From Compostibacter hankyongensis (GTDB taxonomy: Bacteria; Bacteroidota; Bacteroidia; Chitinophagales; Chitinophagaceae): DNA of 64,000 nucleotides. Made by a program: the position numbers and the translations under genes. The stretch covers positions 62,001-126,000 of the forward strand of contig NZ_BAABFN010000002.1 of NCBI RefSeq assembly GCF_039541075.1, in the 5' to 3' direction. Of the stretch, positions 27,140 through 33,768 are shown piece by piece (the stretch's first letter is position 1; every line of letters starts with the position of its first letter). Under the pieces are notes generated by a model. That model was not told where the DNA came from. It made no database searches and saw nothing but the letters and a program-made list of their open reading frames with translations.

Positions 27140-27247
27140 AACTTTGTCAGGTTTGGGTTTAGGTTTAATCGTCTAAATGGTCCTGTCTGTAAGATAGGGT
27201 TGCCCAAACATCCGCCGGAAGCACCGCGAATGCTTCCGGTTTTTATT
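27140..27247 (-). promoter_or_regulatory. Structured mRNA leader of SusC2 (class A)
   Basis: Paralogue of the SusC1 leader. Read in the sense direction it has AATAAAAA, then a hairpin with perfect 9-bp arms CCGGAAGCA/TGCTTCCGG in + strand terms (27215-27239), a GGGCAACCC block, a second possible stem around AAGATAGGG, and a CTAAACCCAAAC box before the ATG. Arm substitutions relative to SusC1 largely keep pairing. A leader-RNA role is inferred. On the opposite strand the same hairpin is followed by TTTTTATT and could end antisense transcripts. Confidence 0.6.
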
Positions 27248-27300
27248 GTGGACCCTGCGTCTTACATGGTGATAATAGCGTGGTCAGATAGCATCCGGGA

Positions 27301-27320
27301 GATTTTCCCCGGAGAAAATC
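27301..27320. promoter_or_regulatory. Perfect 20-bp inverted repeat between FecR2 and SusC2
   Basis: GATTTTC-CCCGGA-GAAAATC, two 7-bp arms around a 6-base centre. It lies about 50 bases after the FecR2 stop and 160 bases upstream of the SusC2 start, outside the conserved leader. It could be an operator near the SusC2 promoter or a weak transcription-attenuating hairpin; there is no T-run directly after it on the sense strand, which argues against a simple terminator. Role is inferred from symmetry and position. Confidence 0.45.
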
Positions 27321-27369
27321 AATCTCGCTAATTATTCATAAAGTTGTTATAATATATGCAAGAGGGATA

Positions 27370-28548
27370 TCAGTCCAGCACGATGATTGTTCTTCCCTCC
27401 ACTTTAAAATGCACCGTCCCGGTCAACTCCAGCCTTTCGAGCAGGGCCGATACTTCGGCGTAGCGAGACATTACTCCGCTGAAGCGTTTCCCTTCAAGGT
27501 CTTTTGCCTGATACACGATCTCCACGTCATACCATCGCGCTACTTCCCGCAGTATGGTTTGAATATCCGTATTGTTAAAATAAAACAACCCGTTTTTCCA
27601 GGCCAGCGCACGATCTACATCGGCGGGCTTTACCTTTAACCTGCCCGTACGATTATTCAGGCTGGCCTGTTCGCCCGGCTTCAGCAGCCGGCTTTCTTTA
27701 CCGGCTGAAACCCGGACAGCTCCCTCTGATAACGTAGTCCTGACCGCTCCTTCGTCCTCATAGGCATTCACGTTGAAATGCGTACCCAACACCTGTATCT
27801 TTGTGTGACCGGCTTCTACTATAAAAGGAGTATGTTCCTCCTGCGCTACTTCAAAATAGGCTTCTCCGCTCAGGGTTATCCGGCGGACATTGCCGGTGAA
27901 TGCGGTGGGGTAAAGTAAAACGGTCCGGGCATTCAACCATACTTTTGTACCATCGGACAGCACAATCTTATATTCTCCGCCTTGAGGAGTGGTTATGGTA
28001 TTGTAATATACCTGACCTGTAGCCGCCTCGCCGGATGCATTATGGTAAACCAGCTCGCCACTATCCTGCTTCCGGATGATTACGCCTCCTTGTTTTGCCA
28101 GCACTCCTGCGGATGAGTTACCCAGCGTTACCTGCTGTCCGTTGGAGAGGGTGAGCACGGCTTTGTGGCCGCCGGGTGATACGTTGTTTTCATATCTTCC
28201 GGTCTCTCTTTTCGCTAAGGCATTTTTATGCCCGGGCGCCCTTCTTGTCATCAGATAGCAGAAGACACCTGCTGCCAGCAGCATAAGCACGGCGGCGGCA
28301 ATCCTCGCCGGCCGGACAAACAGTTTCCTCTCTTTTGCCTGCGACGCCTCATGGTTGTAAATATTTTCCCAAACCTGATTTTTTATCCGCTGTTTCAGCT
28401 CTTCCCTTTCTTCCCGGGTCAGGTCGTCCTCCGTACCGGGCTCGCCGTCAAACAGCGCATAATAGGTTTCGATGAATCTGCATTCCTTTTCGGTAGCCTT
28501 ACTCCGCCTGTATTTATGCAGGATCCGGATAAATTGTTTCTTCGTCAT
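27370..28548 (-). CDS. FecR-type anti-sigma/sensor protein (FecR2)
   Basis: 392 residues. The cytoplasmic N-terminal anti-sigma segment (1-80) is followed by one membrane helix at 82-101 (ARIAAAVLMLLAAGVFCYLM) and a periplasmic FecR domain containing YNTITTPQGGEYKIVLSDGTKVWLNA, the TLSGEAYFEVAQ strand and VLGTHFNVNAYEDEG. The DUF4974-like C-terminal domain (LFYFNNTDIQTILREVARWYDVEIVY) is expected to bind the STN domain of SusC2. It relays substrate occupancy from the outer membrane to the sigma factor encoded 89 bases upstream. An ECF-type promoter lies in that gap. Confidence 0.95.
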   Translation of the reverse strand: MTKKQFIRILHKYRRSKATEKECRFIETYYALFDGEPGTEDDLTREEREELKQRIKNQVWENIYNHEASQAKERKLFVRPARIAAAVLMLLAAGVFCYLMTRRAPGHKNALAKRETGRYENNVSPGGHKAVLTLSNGQQVTLGNSSAGVLAKQGGVIIRKQDSGELVYHNASGEAATGQVYYNTITTPQGGEYKIVLSDGTKVWLNARTVLLYPTAFTGNVRRITLSGEAYFEVAQEEHTPFIVEAGHTKIQVLGTHFNVNAYEDEGAVRTTLSEGAVRVSAGKESRLLKPGEQASLNNRTGRLKVKPADVDRALAWKNGLFYFNNTDIQTILREVARWYDVEIVYQAKDLEGKRFSGVMSRYAEVSALLERLELTGTVHFKVEGRTIIVLD

Positions 28549-28577
28549 GAGGGCTGATTACAGCAAGCCGTATAGGA

Positions 28578-28606
28578 TAATGACAGCTGGGAACGGAAAA
28601 CTCCCA
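28578..28606 (-). promoter_or_regulatory. Candidate ECF-sigma promoter of FecR2
   Basis: On the minus strand TGGGAG (28606-28601) is followed after 16 bases by GTCATTA (28584-28578), about 30 bases before the FecR2 start. This fits the AAGGG/GTCnTA-like arrangement seen before FecR genes in this phylum (from recall) and would let the sigma factor at 28638 drive its own anti-sigma gene and the SusC2 operon. Only pattern evidence. Confidence 0.4.
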
Positions 28607-28637
28607 CGCGACCGGAAAAAATGTTCCGGAAAGATGA

Positions 28638-29228
28638 TCACTGACCGGTGAAGGTGAGAATGATCAACAGGAAAAATAAATGGGAAAGATTGGCACGCAG
28701 GGTAGCGACAGCCCGGCCGAGCTGATTTTGGACGGTCTTGCGGGAAATCTGCAGGCAATCTGCAATTTCGGCTGTAGTAAGCCCTTCCTCATAATAATAC
28801 CGGAATATGCTCTGCTGTCCGGCAGGCATGGCTTCTACAAGCGCATGATAGGCCTTCAGGAACTCATGCCGCAGCGCTTCCGCATCGGCCCTGTCTCCAT
28901 AGAGATGCATATTACGGGCCAGGAGTTCTTCAAAAGGGATGTACCGCCGTTCTTTTTCGAACAGGTTCAGCACCCGGTTGCGTACGGAGACATGCAGATA
29001 GGCCGGAAGGTTATCTATACTCAGCTCATTCCGCTTTATCCATAGCCGGGTAAATATATCCTGCGTGATATCCTGTGCGCGGTCGCGGTCTTTTAGCCGC
29101 CGGAAGGCCTGATCATATACAGGCTCCCAGTATTTTTCATACAGCAGGTTAAACGACTGAATAGATCCTTCCCGCAGCTGCCGTAGCAGCAGATAGTCCT
29201 GGTCAGGGTAAAGAGGAGACATATGCAT
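28638..29228 (-). CDS. ECF (SigZ/FecI-like) RNA polymerase sigma factor
   Basis: 196 residues with region 2 (SFNLLYEKYWEPVYDQAFRRLKDRDRAQDITQDIFTRLW) and region 4 (QQSIFRYYYEEGLTTAEIADCLQISRKTVQNQLGRAV). The C-terminus ends in a strongly hydrophobic tail, LSHLFFLLIILTFTGQ, longer than region 4 requires, which could attach it to the membrane beside FecR2. Paired with FecR2 and SusC2 it forms a cell-surface signalling cascade for the leftward PUL. ATG at 29228; a second in-frame ATG lies two codons later. Confidence 0.95.
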   Translation of the reverse strand: MHMSPLYPDQDYLLLRQLREGSIQSFNLLYEKYWEPVYDQAFRRLKDRDRAQDITQDIFTRLWIKRNELSIDNLPAYLHVSVRNRVLNLFEKERRYIPFEELLARNMHLYGDRADAEALRHEFLKAYHALVEAMPAGQQSIFRYYYEEGLTTAEIADCLQISRKTVQNQLGRAVATLRANLSHLFFLLIILTFTGQ

Positions 29229-29326
29229 GAGTTTAGGACCAACCGGATGAGTTCAGAAACAATCTCAAGTAAAGACCAAGATAATCATTTTTGAATTATT
29301 CTCCGGTGTCCTGCCCGGATGTGTAA

Positions 29327-30601
29327 CTACCGTACCGGGTCGCCGGCCCAGATGGCGCGGATCGTTTCCGCATCGCCGTATCCGTCGGGTATGGCGTTGC
29401 CGGGCGGGTTGGCATGATACCACCGTTTATGATCGAGGGGAGAAGTCATCACGCGGCTTCCCGGCATTTCCAGAAAGCCTGCAGGATCGGTTTTTCGTAC
29501 CCAGCTCCAGGCATAATGCAGCCAGTAGCTGCGGTATTTTTTGGGTTGCTGCGCAAACCAGGTGATCTCATCGTATCCCCATATCCAGAGAAAACCGCCT
29601 TTGCTGGCATGGGCCTCGCCGGGGTGTTTGCTCACCCCATAGTTGTCAAACTCCACCAGGTAGGGAAGGTGGTCGCATTTCCAGCCGCTGTAGGTAAGTC
29701 CGCCTTTGCTCCGGTTATAGATGCCATCTGAAAATCCGGCTTGCAGGATGGCTTGCTGCGGGCTGTCCGGCGTTTCCTTTATCCTTAGCGGGAAGGCATG
29801 GAAATCCAGCAGCAGCTTCCCGTTGCGTATCAGTCCCCCGCCGGGCACATGAGCGTCGCAAAGCACCAAGTGCCGGCGGGCATGTTTCGCTGCATAAGCC
29901 CTTATCATGCGGAACACCTGCTCGTAATTATCCAGGTTGGGGTCATTTTGATCCATCAGTTCCACCTGTCCGAAGTGAATGGCTTCTATGCCCATATCGA
30001 TATAGGATGCGGCCAGGAAATAAAACCAGAGCTTTGTTTCCTCCCGGCTTACATCCGGCACCGAAGCATCTTTTTTCCAATGATCTTTAAAGCGTCCGTC
30101 CGGGAAAAGCATATCGGCATAACGGAAGTTTCTTTTTTCCGCCGGCAGTCCGAAAGCCGTAAACACCCAGGAGGGAACGGGCACTTCATCGACGCGCGAG
30201 GTGACGATCTCGAAGATGCAGGCCTCCAGGATCATTTCGGGATCGGCGGCATGCGCCCGCGGGATCAGCTTCTTTTCCACTTCAAAATTGTGCAGCAGCT
30301 GGTCCTCGCCGGCCCATTGGCAGATGCTGCGCCCGATGAATTTGGCATGGATGTTTTTCAGCATGCGGAGGTTGTCCTCAAAATCGTCCTCGTCGGTCAG
30401 GAAGTCCTGCATGGTGATGGCGCGGGAAAGATAGTTTTCAAGCACGGGCCTTGATATGGTGCGGTCGAAAGTATATCCTGCGGGGGCGGCTGCTGTTCCG
30501 TCGGCAGAGACGGGTCTGCCGGAGGGGATCAGCGTAAAGCCAAACAGGAAAATACCGCCCAGTACGAGAAGAACGGTCATTGCCGTTTTTGAGGATGCCA
30601 T
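29327..30601 (-). CDS. Exported protein of unknown function, TIM-barrel-like
   Basis: I prefer the ATG at 30601 (MASSKTAMTVLLVLGGIFLF, a clear signal/anchor segment), which leaves 13 bases after the upstream stop; an earlier ATG at 30631 overlaps that gene. About 424 residues. There is no motif I can name. The sequence has a strand-helix rhythm with acid-bearing strand ends (GIEAIHFGQVELMDQND, HLVLCDAHVPGGG, LPYLVEFDNYG, FLWIWGYDEITWFAQ), which suggests a TIM-barrel glycosidase-like fold. Position between the formylglycine-generating enzyme and the sigma factor ties it to sulfated-glycan use. Function not assigned. Confidence 0.7.
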   Translation of the reverse strand: MASSKTAMTVLLVLGGIFLFGFTLIPSGRPVSADGTAAAPAGYTFDRTISRPVLENYLSRAITMQDFLTDEDDFEDNLRMLKNIHAKFIGRSICQWAGEDQLLHNFEVEKKLIPRAHAADPEMILEACIFEIVTSRVDEVPVPSWVFTAFGLPAEKRNFRYADMLFPDGRFKDHWKKDASVPDVSREETKLWFYFLAASYIDMGIEAIHFGQVELMDQNDPNLDNYEQVFRMIRAYAAKHARRHLVLCDAHVPGGGLIRNGKLLLDFHAFPLRIKETPDSPQQAILQAGFSDGIYNRSKGGLTYSGWKCDHLPYLVEFDNYGVSKHPGEAHASKGGFLWIWGYDEITWFAQQPKKYRSYWLHYAWSWVRKTDPAGFLEMPGSRVMTSPLDHKRWYHANPPGNAIPDGYGDAETIRAIWAGDPVR

Positions 30602-30614
30602 CTTATTTATCGTT

Positions 30615-31763
30615 TTATTCCGACGAGACACAGCGGAAGCCCAGGTTTTCCAGTCCGCTGTCCGGGGAGGTTTTCATGCGGGAGGCTACACGGTAGCCCT
30701 TGCAGTACGAGGCATTGCACATAAAGGAGCCGCCGCGTATCGTTCTTTTGGGGATGGTGGGCTCCATCGGGTCATAGCTGGCGGCGGGACCGGTGGGATT
30801 GTCGGACACCTTGCCCGCTATGGTCTGGTAATAATTGGCATTGTACCAGTCCGCACACCACTCCCATACGTTACCGGCCATATCGTATAGTCCGTATCCG
30901 TTAGGGGCATAGGAAGCGGTACGGGCCAGGCCGGTGTGGCCGTCCCAGTCCGAATTGCGATCGGGAAAATGCCCCTGCCAGGTGTTGGCTTTGGGTTTGC
31001 CGGTTTCGATACCCTCGTTGCCCCAGGGATAGGACTTATCCTTCAGGCCGCCGCGGGCGGCCCATTCCCATTCCGCTTCCGTGGGAAGCCGCTTGCCGGC
31101 CCAGCGGGCATAAGCCTGTGCATCGTCCCAGGATACCTGCACCACGGGATAGTTATCCTTACCGTTGATATTGCTGTTCGGTCCCTCGGGGTGCCGCCAG
31201 TCTGCTCCTTTTACCCAGCGCCACCACTGTGCGGCATTGTCCAGCGGTACCGGATGGTCCGGGGGAGTAAACACCAGGGAGGCGGCGACCAGCAGGCTGT
31301 CCGGCGGTTTCGGCGTGCCGGGGGGCACCTGCTTTTTTATCTCTTCCCAGTCCGGCGCTTTTTCGGCGGTGGTAACATAACCGGTGGCTTTTACAAATTC
31401 CCGGAACTCGGCGTTGGTTACCTCGTGGGTGTCCATCCAGAAGCCGTTTACCTTTACGGTATGCGCAGGCGATTCATCCGGCCTTCCTTCCCCGTCCAGA
31501 TCGCCCATGCGATAGGTGCCTTCGGGAATGAACTTCATCCCCTCGTGGCTGACCTTGCCTTTGGCGGGGATATGCGAAGCAGTATCTCCCGGGGCAGCGC
31601 CGAAACGTTCCGGCATATTGTTATGACAGGACAACATGGAATCAGCCGGAGGACTGTTCTGATGCGAAGCGGTCTGTCCGCAGGAGGCGAACAGGGCCAC
31701 GGCCAGTATCATTGATGCAGTATTGGAGGTTGGCGAAAATTTCAGGCGCATTGCTGTGATCAT
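30615..31763 (-). CDS. Formylglycine-generating enzyme (SUMF1/FGE family), lipoprotein
   Basis: Converts the Cys of CxPSR in sulfatases to formylglycine, using O2 and copper. 382 residues; after a lipoprotein signal (ALFASC, Cys28) the FGE fold is clear: GMKFIPEGTYRMGD, GFWMDTHEVTNAEF, NYPVVQVSWDDAQAYARWAGKRLPTEAEWEWAARGG, GLYDMAGNVWEWCADW, and RGGSFMCNASYCKGYR near the end. Cys349 and Cys354 match the paired active-site cysteines of true FGE (spacing CxxxxC), so this is not one of the many FGE-like proteins that have lost them. The signal places it in the periplasm, which is noteworthy because sulfatases are often matured before export. The leaderless alternative start at Met76 would make it cytoplasmic but has no evident support. 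Confidence 0.92.
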   Translation of the reverse strand: MITAMRLKFSPTSNTASMILAVALFASCGQTASHQNSPPADSMLSCHNNMPERFGAAPGDTASHIPAKGKVSHEGMKFIPEGTYRMGDLDGEGRPDESPAHTVKVNGFWMDTHEVTNAEFREFVKATGYVTTAEKAPDWEEIKKQVPPGTPKPPDSLLVAASLVFTPPDHPVPLDNAAQWWRWVKGADWRHPEGPNSNINGKDNYPVVQVSWDDAQAYARWAGKRLPTEAEWEWAARGGLKDKSYPWGNEGIETGKPKANTWQGHFPDRNSDWDGHTGLARTASYAPNGYGLYDMAGNVWEWCADWYNANYYQTIAGKVSDNPTGPAASYDPMEPTIPKRTIRGGSFMCNASYCKGYRVASRMKTSPDSGLENLGFRCVSSE

Positions 31764-31809
31764 TTATTATTCATGAAACAAAGCGTTCCGGATAGAGCCG
31801 GAAGGTCCA

Positions 31810-31833
31810 AAGTTAACATTAACTTCAAATGTA
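31810..31833. promoter_or_regulatory. Palindrome plus -7 box for the leftward FGE transcript
   Basis: AAGTTAA-CA-TTAACTT (31810-31825) is a perfect 7-bp-arm palindrome. Directly beside it, CAAATGTA (31826-31833) reads TACATTTG on the minus strand, an exact match to the Bacteroidota -7 consensus TAnnTTTG, oriented towards the FGE gene. I see no good -33 TTTG at the usual 19-21 base distance. The palindrome would cover the transcription start, as an operator would. Confidence 0.45.
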
Positions 31834-31859
31834 AAGCCCGTCTCCGCTGTTATTCTTTT

Positions 31860-31880
31860 CTAATTTAGCCGTTAAATTAG
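31860..31880. promoter_or_regulatory. Second inverted repeat in the divergent promoter region
   Basis: CTAATTTA-GCCGT-TAAATTAG, two perfect 8-bp arms around 5 bases, 50-70 bases upstream of the rightward ECF sigma gene and about 100 bases from the leftward FGE start. The half-site TAATTTA is AT-rich, unlike the GC-rich surroundings. A regulator binding here could control both directions. No regulator gene is adjacent, so this is pattern evidence only. Confidence 0.4.
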
Positions 31881-31927
31881 GAATAAATGGAAAAAGTAGT
31901 AATTTAAACCTCTGCAAAACCGGTCAC

Positions 31928-32506
31928 TTGAACAATCCCCTGGACGAAATATTGATGAGCCGTCTCAAAGAAGGAGATGAGGAAGCCTTCCGGGATATTT
32001 ATGAGCGTTACTGGGAGCGGTTGTATAAGCTGGGATATTATTATACAGGCTCCCGGGAAGAGTCCGAGGACATCGTCATGGACGTCTATCTTTCTCTTTG
32101 GAACAACCGGTACAAGGTTACGGTGGAGCGGCTGGATGCCTACCTGGTAAAGGCGGTCAAGAACAATGCGCTGAAATGTCTCATCCGCCGTCAGCGTCAG
32201 CGCGGCCAGCTTAACATGCCGGATCACAGCGGCCGGTTTCCGGTCATCGAAACGGATTCGCCGGAATATTGTCTCGAAGTTAAGGAGCTTGCCCTGCAGC
32301 TTCATCATGATGTGCAATCCCTTCCCGAAAAAACAAAGCGGATATTCCTGCTGCACCGCGAGGACGGCCTTACCTACGAAAAGATTGCCGCCCGGCTCAG
32401 CGTGTCGGTGAAAACCGTGGAATACCATATCTCAAAAGCGATCCGTACGCTGAACAAATACACGCTGCTGCTGGCGGTTTCTCTACTCTATCTTCCCCTG
32501 CATTGA
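31928..32506 (+). CDS. ECF RNA polymerase sigma factor controlling the SusC3/SusC4 PULs
   Basis: 192 residues if translation starts at the TTG at 31928 (MNNPLDEILMSRLKEGDEEAF...); the first in-frame ATG is at 31955 and would trim nine residues that resemble normal ECF N-termini, so I keep the TTG with reserve. Region 2 reads AFRDIYERYWERLYKLGYYY...SEDIVMDVYLSLWNNR and region 4 reads TKRIFLLHREDGLTYEKIAARLSVSVKTVEYHISKAI. The end is hydrophobic (KYTLLLAVSLLYLPLH), as in the sigma factor at 28638. FecR3 follows 125 bases downstream. A promoter motif shared by FecR3 and SusC4 suggests these are its targets. Confidence 0.94.
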   Translation: MNNPLDEILMSRLKEGDEEAFRDIYERYWERLYKLGYYYTGSREESEDIVMDVYLSLWNNRYKVTVERLDAYLVKAVKNNALKCLIRRQRQRGQLNMPDHSGRFPVIETDSPEYCLEVKELALQLHHDVQSLPEKTKRIFLLHREDGLTYEKIAARLSVSVKTVEYHISKAIRTLNKYTLLLAVSLLYLPLH

Positions 32507-32556
32507 CCGGGTGCCTTTTCCGGTACAGGCGGAAAAACTTTTATTTCCGAAGGATT

Positions 32557-32607
32557 TTTAGGGTATTTCGGTTTTCAGGGAACTTATCTGTACCGGCTGG
32601 GCTTAGC
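32557..32607 (+). promoter_or_regulatory. Candidate ECF-dependent promoter of FecR3
   Basis: Three blocks: TTTAGGGTAT (32557-32566), 11 bases, GGGAACTT (32578-32585), 15 bases, GCTTAGC (32601-32607). The same blocks with the same two spacings occur before SusC4 (46662-46712). GGGAACTT resembles a GGAACTT-type -35 of ECF promoters, GCTTAGC would be the -10, and TTTAGGGTAT would be an upstream element. Start-codon distance is 24 bases from the last block. Likely read by the sigma factor encoded just upstream. Confidence 0.6.
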
Positions 32608-32631
32608 TAACTTTAAAACCGGACATAACCT

Positions 32632-33588
32632 ATGCAGATCAACAGGGCTTTGTTGCAACGATACAGCGCAGGCCGGTGTAATGAAGAAGAGAAAAAACGG
32701 GTGGAAGCCTGGCTGGAGGATGGCGAATGGCCCCTGCCGGAAGATGCGGAAAGGCTGCCTCCGGAGCTGAAGAATAAATTATGGGAAAGGATATACTCCG
32801 GTATCAAGGCAGCTGCACCGTCCACGCTGATCCGGAAGCACGGCCTGAAATGGCTGGGTATGGCGGCGGCCCTGCTGGTTGTAGCGGCTACGGTGGTCCT
32901 GGCTTATTTTATAAGACGGGCCGGGGTTGAGACCGGCCAGCCCCGGGTATATGCCACGGGGCCGGGAGAGCAGAAAAGGATCATGCTGTCCGACAGCTCG
33001 GTGGTGTTTCTGAATCCCGGATCGGTGCTGGAGGTAATGCAGCCTTTTCCCGCGGACCGGCGGGAGCTCATCCTGAAAGGAGGCGCTGCGTTCTTTGAAG
33101 TAGCCCGTGATGAACAACGTCCGTTTACCGTCATCAGCGGCGCCGTCCATACCACAGCGCTGGGCACTTCGTTTAAGGTAGTGAACCGGGCCAGACAGGA
33201 TAAAATAGACGTGCTATTGTCCTATGGCAGGGTAAGGGTGGAGGATTATTCGGTGGCAAAGGGGAAGAAGGGCTTTCTGCTGGATCCCGGCGAGGAGATC
33301 ACCTACGATAAGAACAGCGGGAATATGCGCAAGAAGATCGCTGCTCCCCAGCGGTTTGATTACCGGCACAACGTGTTGTATTTTAAAGATGCCGGTATCG
33401 GGGAGGTGGTGGAAAAGCTGGGCCGGTATTATCATGTCGATGTCCGGTATGAAACCCTGAAACAGGTGCGCTGGTCTGTGTCCGGGGAATTTGCGGGACA
33501 GCCTCTTGATATTGTCATGAAAGCCATCGCCTATTCCTGTAATATCAGCTATAGCATAAAAGGAGACAGCCTTATTCTGACCAGATAA
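32632..33588 (+). CDS. FecR-type anti-sigma/sensor protein (FecR3)
   Basis: 318 residues: N-terminal cytoplasmic anti-sigma segment (ALLQRYSAGRCNEEEKKRVEAWL), single membrane helix at 74-95 (WLGMAAALLVVAATVVLAYF), periplasmic FecR domain (GEQKRIMLSDSSVVFLNPGS, LKGGAAFFEVAR, LGTSFKVVNR) and C-terminal DUF4974-like domain (VLYFKDAGIGEVVEKLGRYYHVDVRY). It should bind the STN domains of SusC3 and possibly of SusC4, which has no FecR of its own nearby. Transcribed with SusC3/SusD3; a 180-base leader region separates it from SusC3. Confidence 0.95.
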   Translation: MQINRALLQRYSAGRCNEEEKKRVEAWLEDGEWPLPEDAERLPPELKNKLWERIYSGIKAAAPSTLIRKHGLKWLGMAAALLVVAATVVLAYFIRRAGVETGQPRVYATGPGEQKRIMLSDSSVVFLNPGSVLEVMQPFPADRRELILKGGAAFFEVARDEQRPFTVISGAVHTTALGTSFKVVNRARQDKIDVLLSYGRVRVEDYSVAKGKKGFLLDPGEEITYDKNSGNMRKKIAAPQRFDYRHNVLYFKDAGIGEVVEKLGRYYHVDVRYETLKQVRWSVSGEFAGQPLDIVMKAIAYSCNISYSIKGDSLILTR

Positions 33589-33647
33589 ATCATCAACCTT
33601 TTTAATGATAAAATAACGATGCAGCTTTTCAGTACAGCTTAAAAAAA

Positions 33648-33768
33648 GCCGGTAGCCTTACAGCTACCGGCAGCGTACCAGTAAGGTAGTGTTGGTAAAG
33701 TATGGGGATACGCGCCAGACACAACCTTGCCATTTTAAAGATGATAATCCTTAAAACTTTTCAAATTT
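33648..33768 (+). promoter_or_regulatory. Class B leader of SusC3 with hairpin and possible leader peptide
   Basis: An A-run is followed by a perfect 9-bp hairpin (GCCGGTAGC/GCTACCGGC, 33648-33671) and then a block conserved before SusC4: GTATGGGGATACGC (itself a GTAT/ATAC mini-hairpin), TGCCATTTT and ATCCTTAAAAC. The ATG in this block (33702) opens a frame reading MGIRARHNLAILKMIILKT that runs on into the SusC3 gene in another frame; the SusC4 leader keeps this frame. No FecR3-type promoter is repeated here, so the leader probably lies inside a FecR3-SusC3 transcript. Confidence 0.5.
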
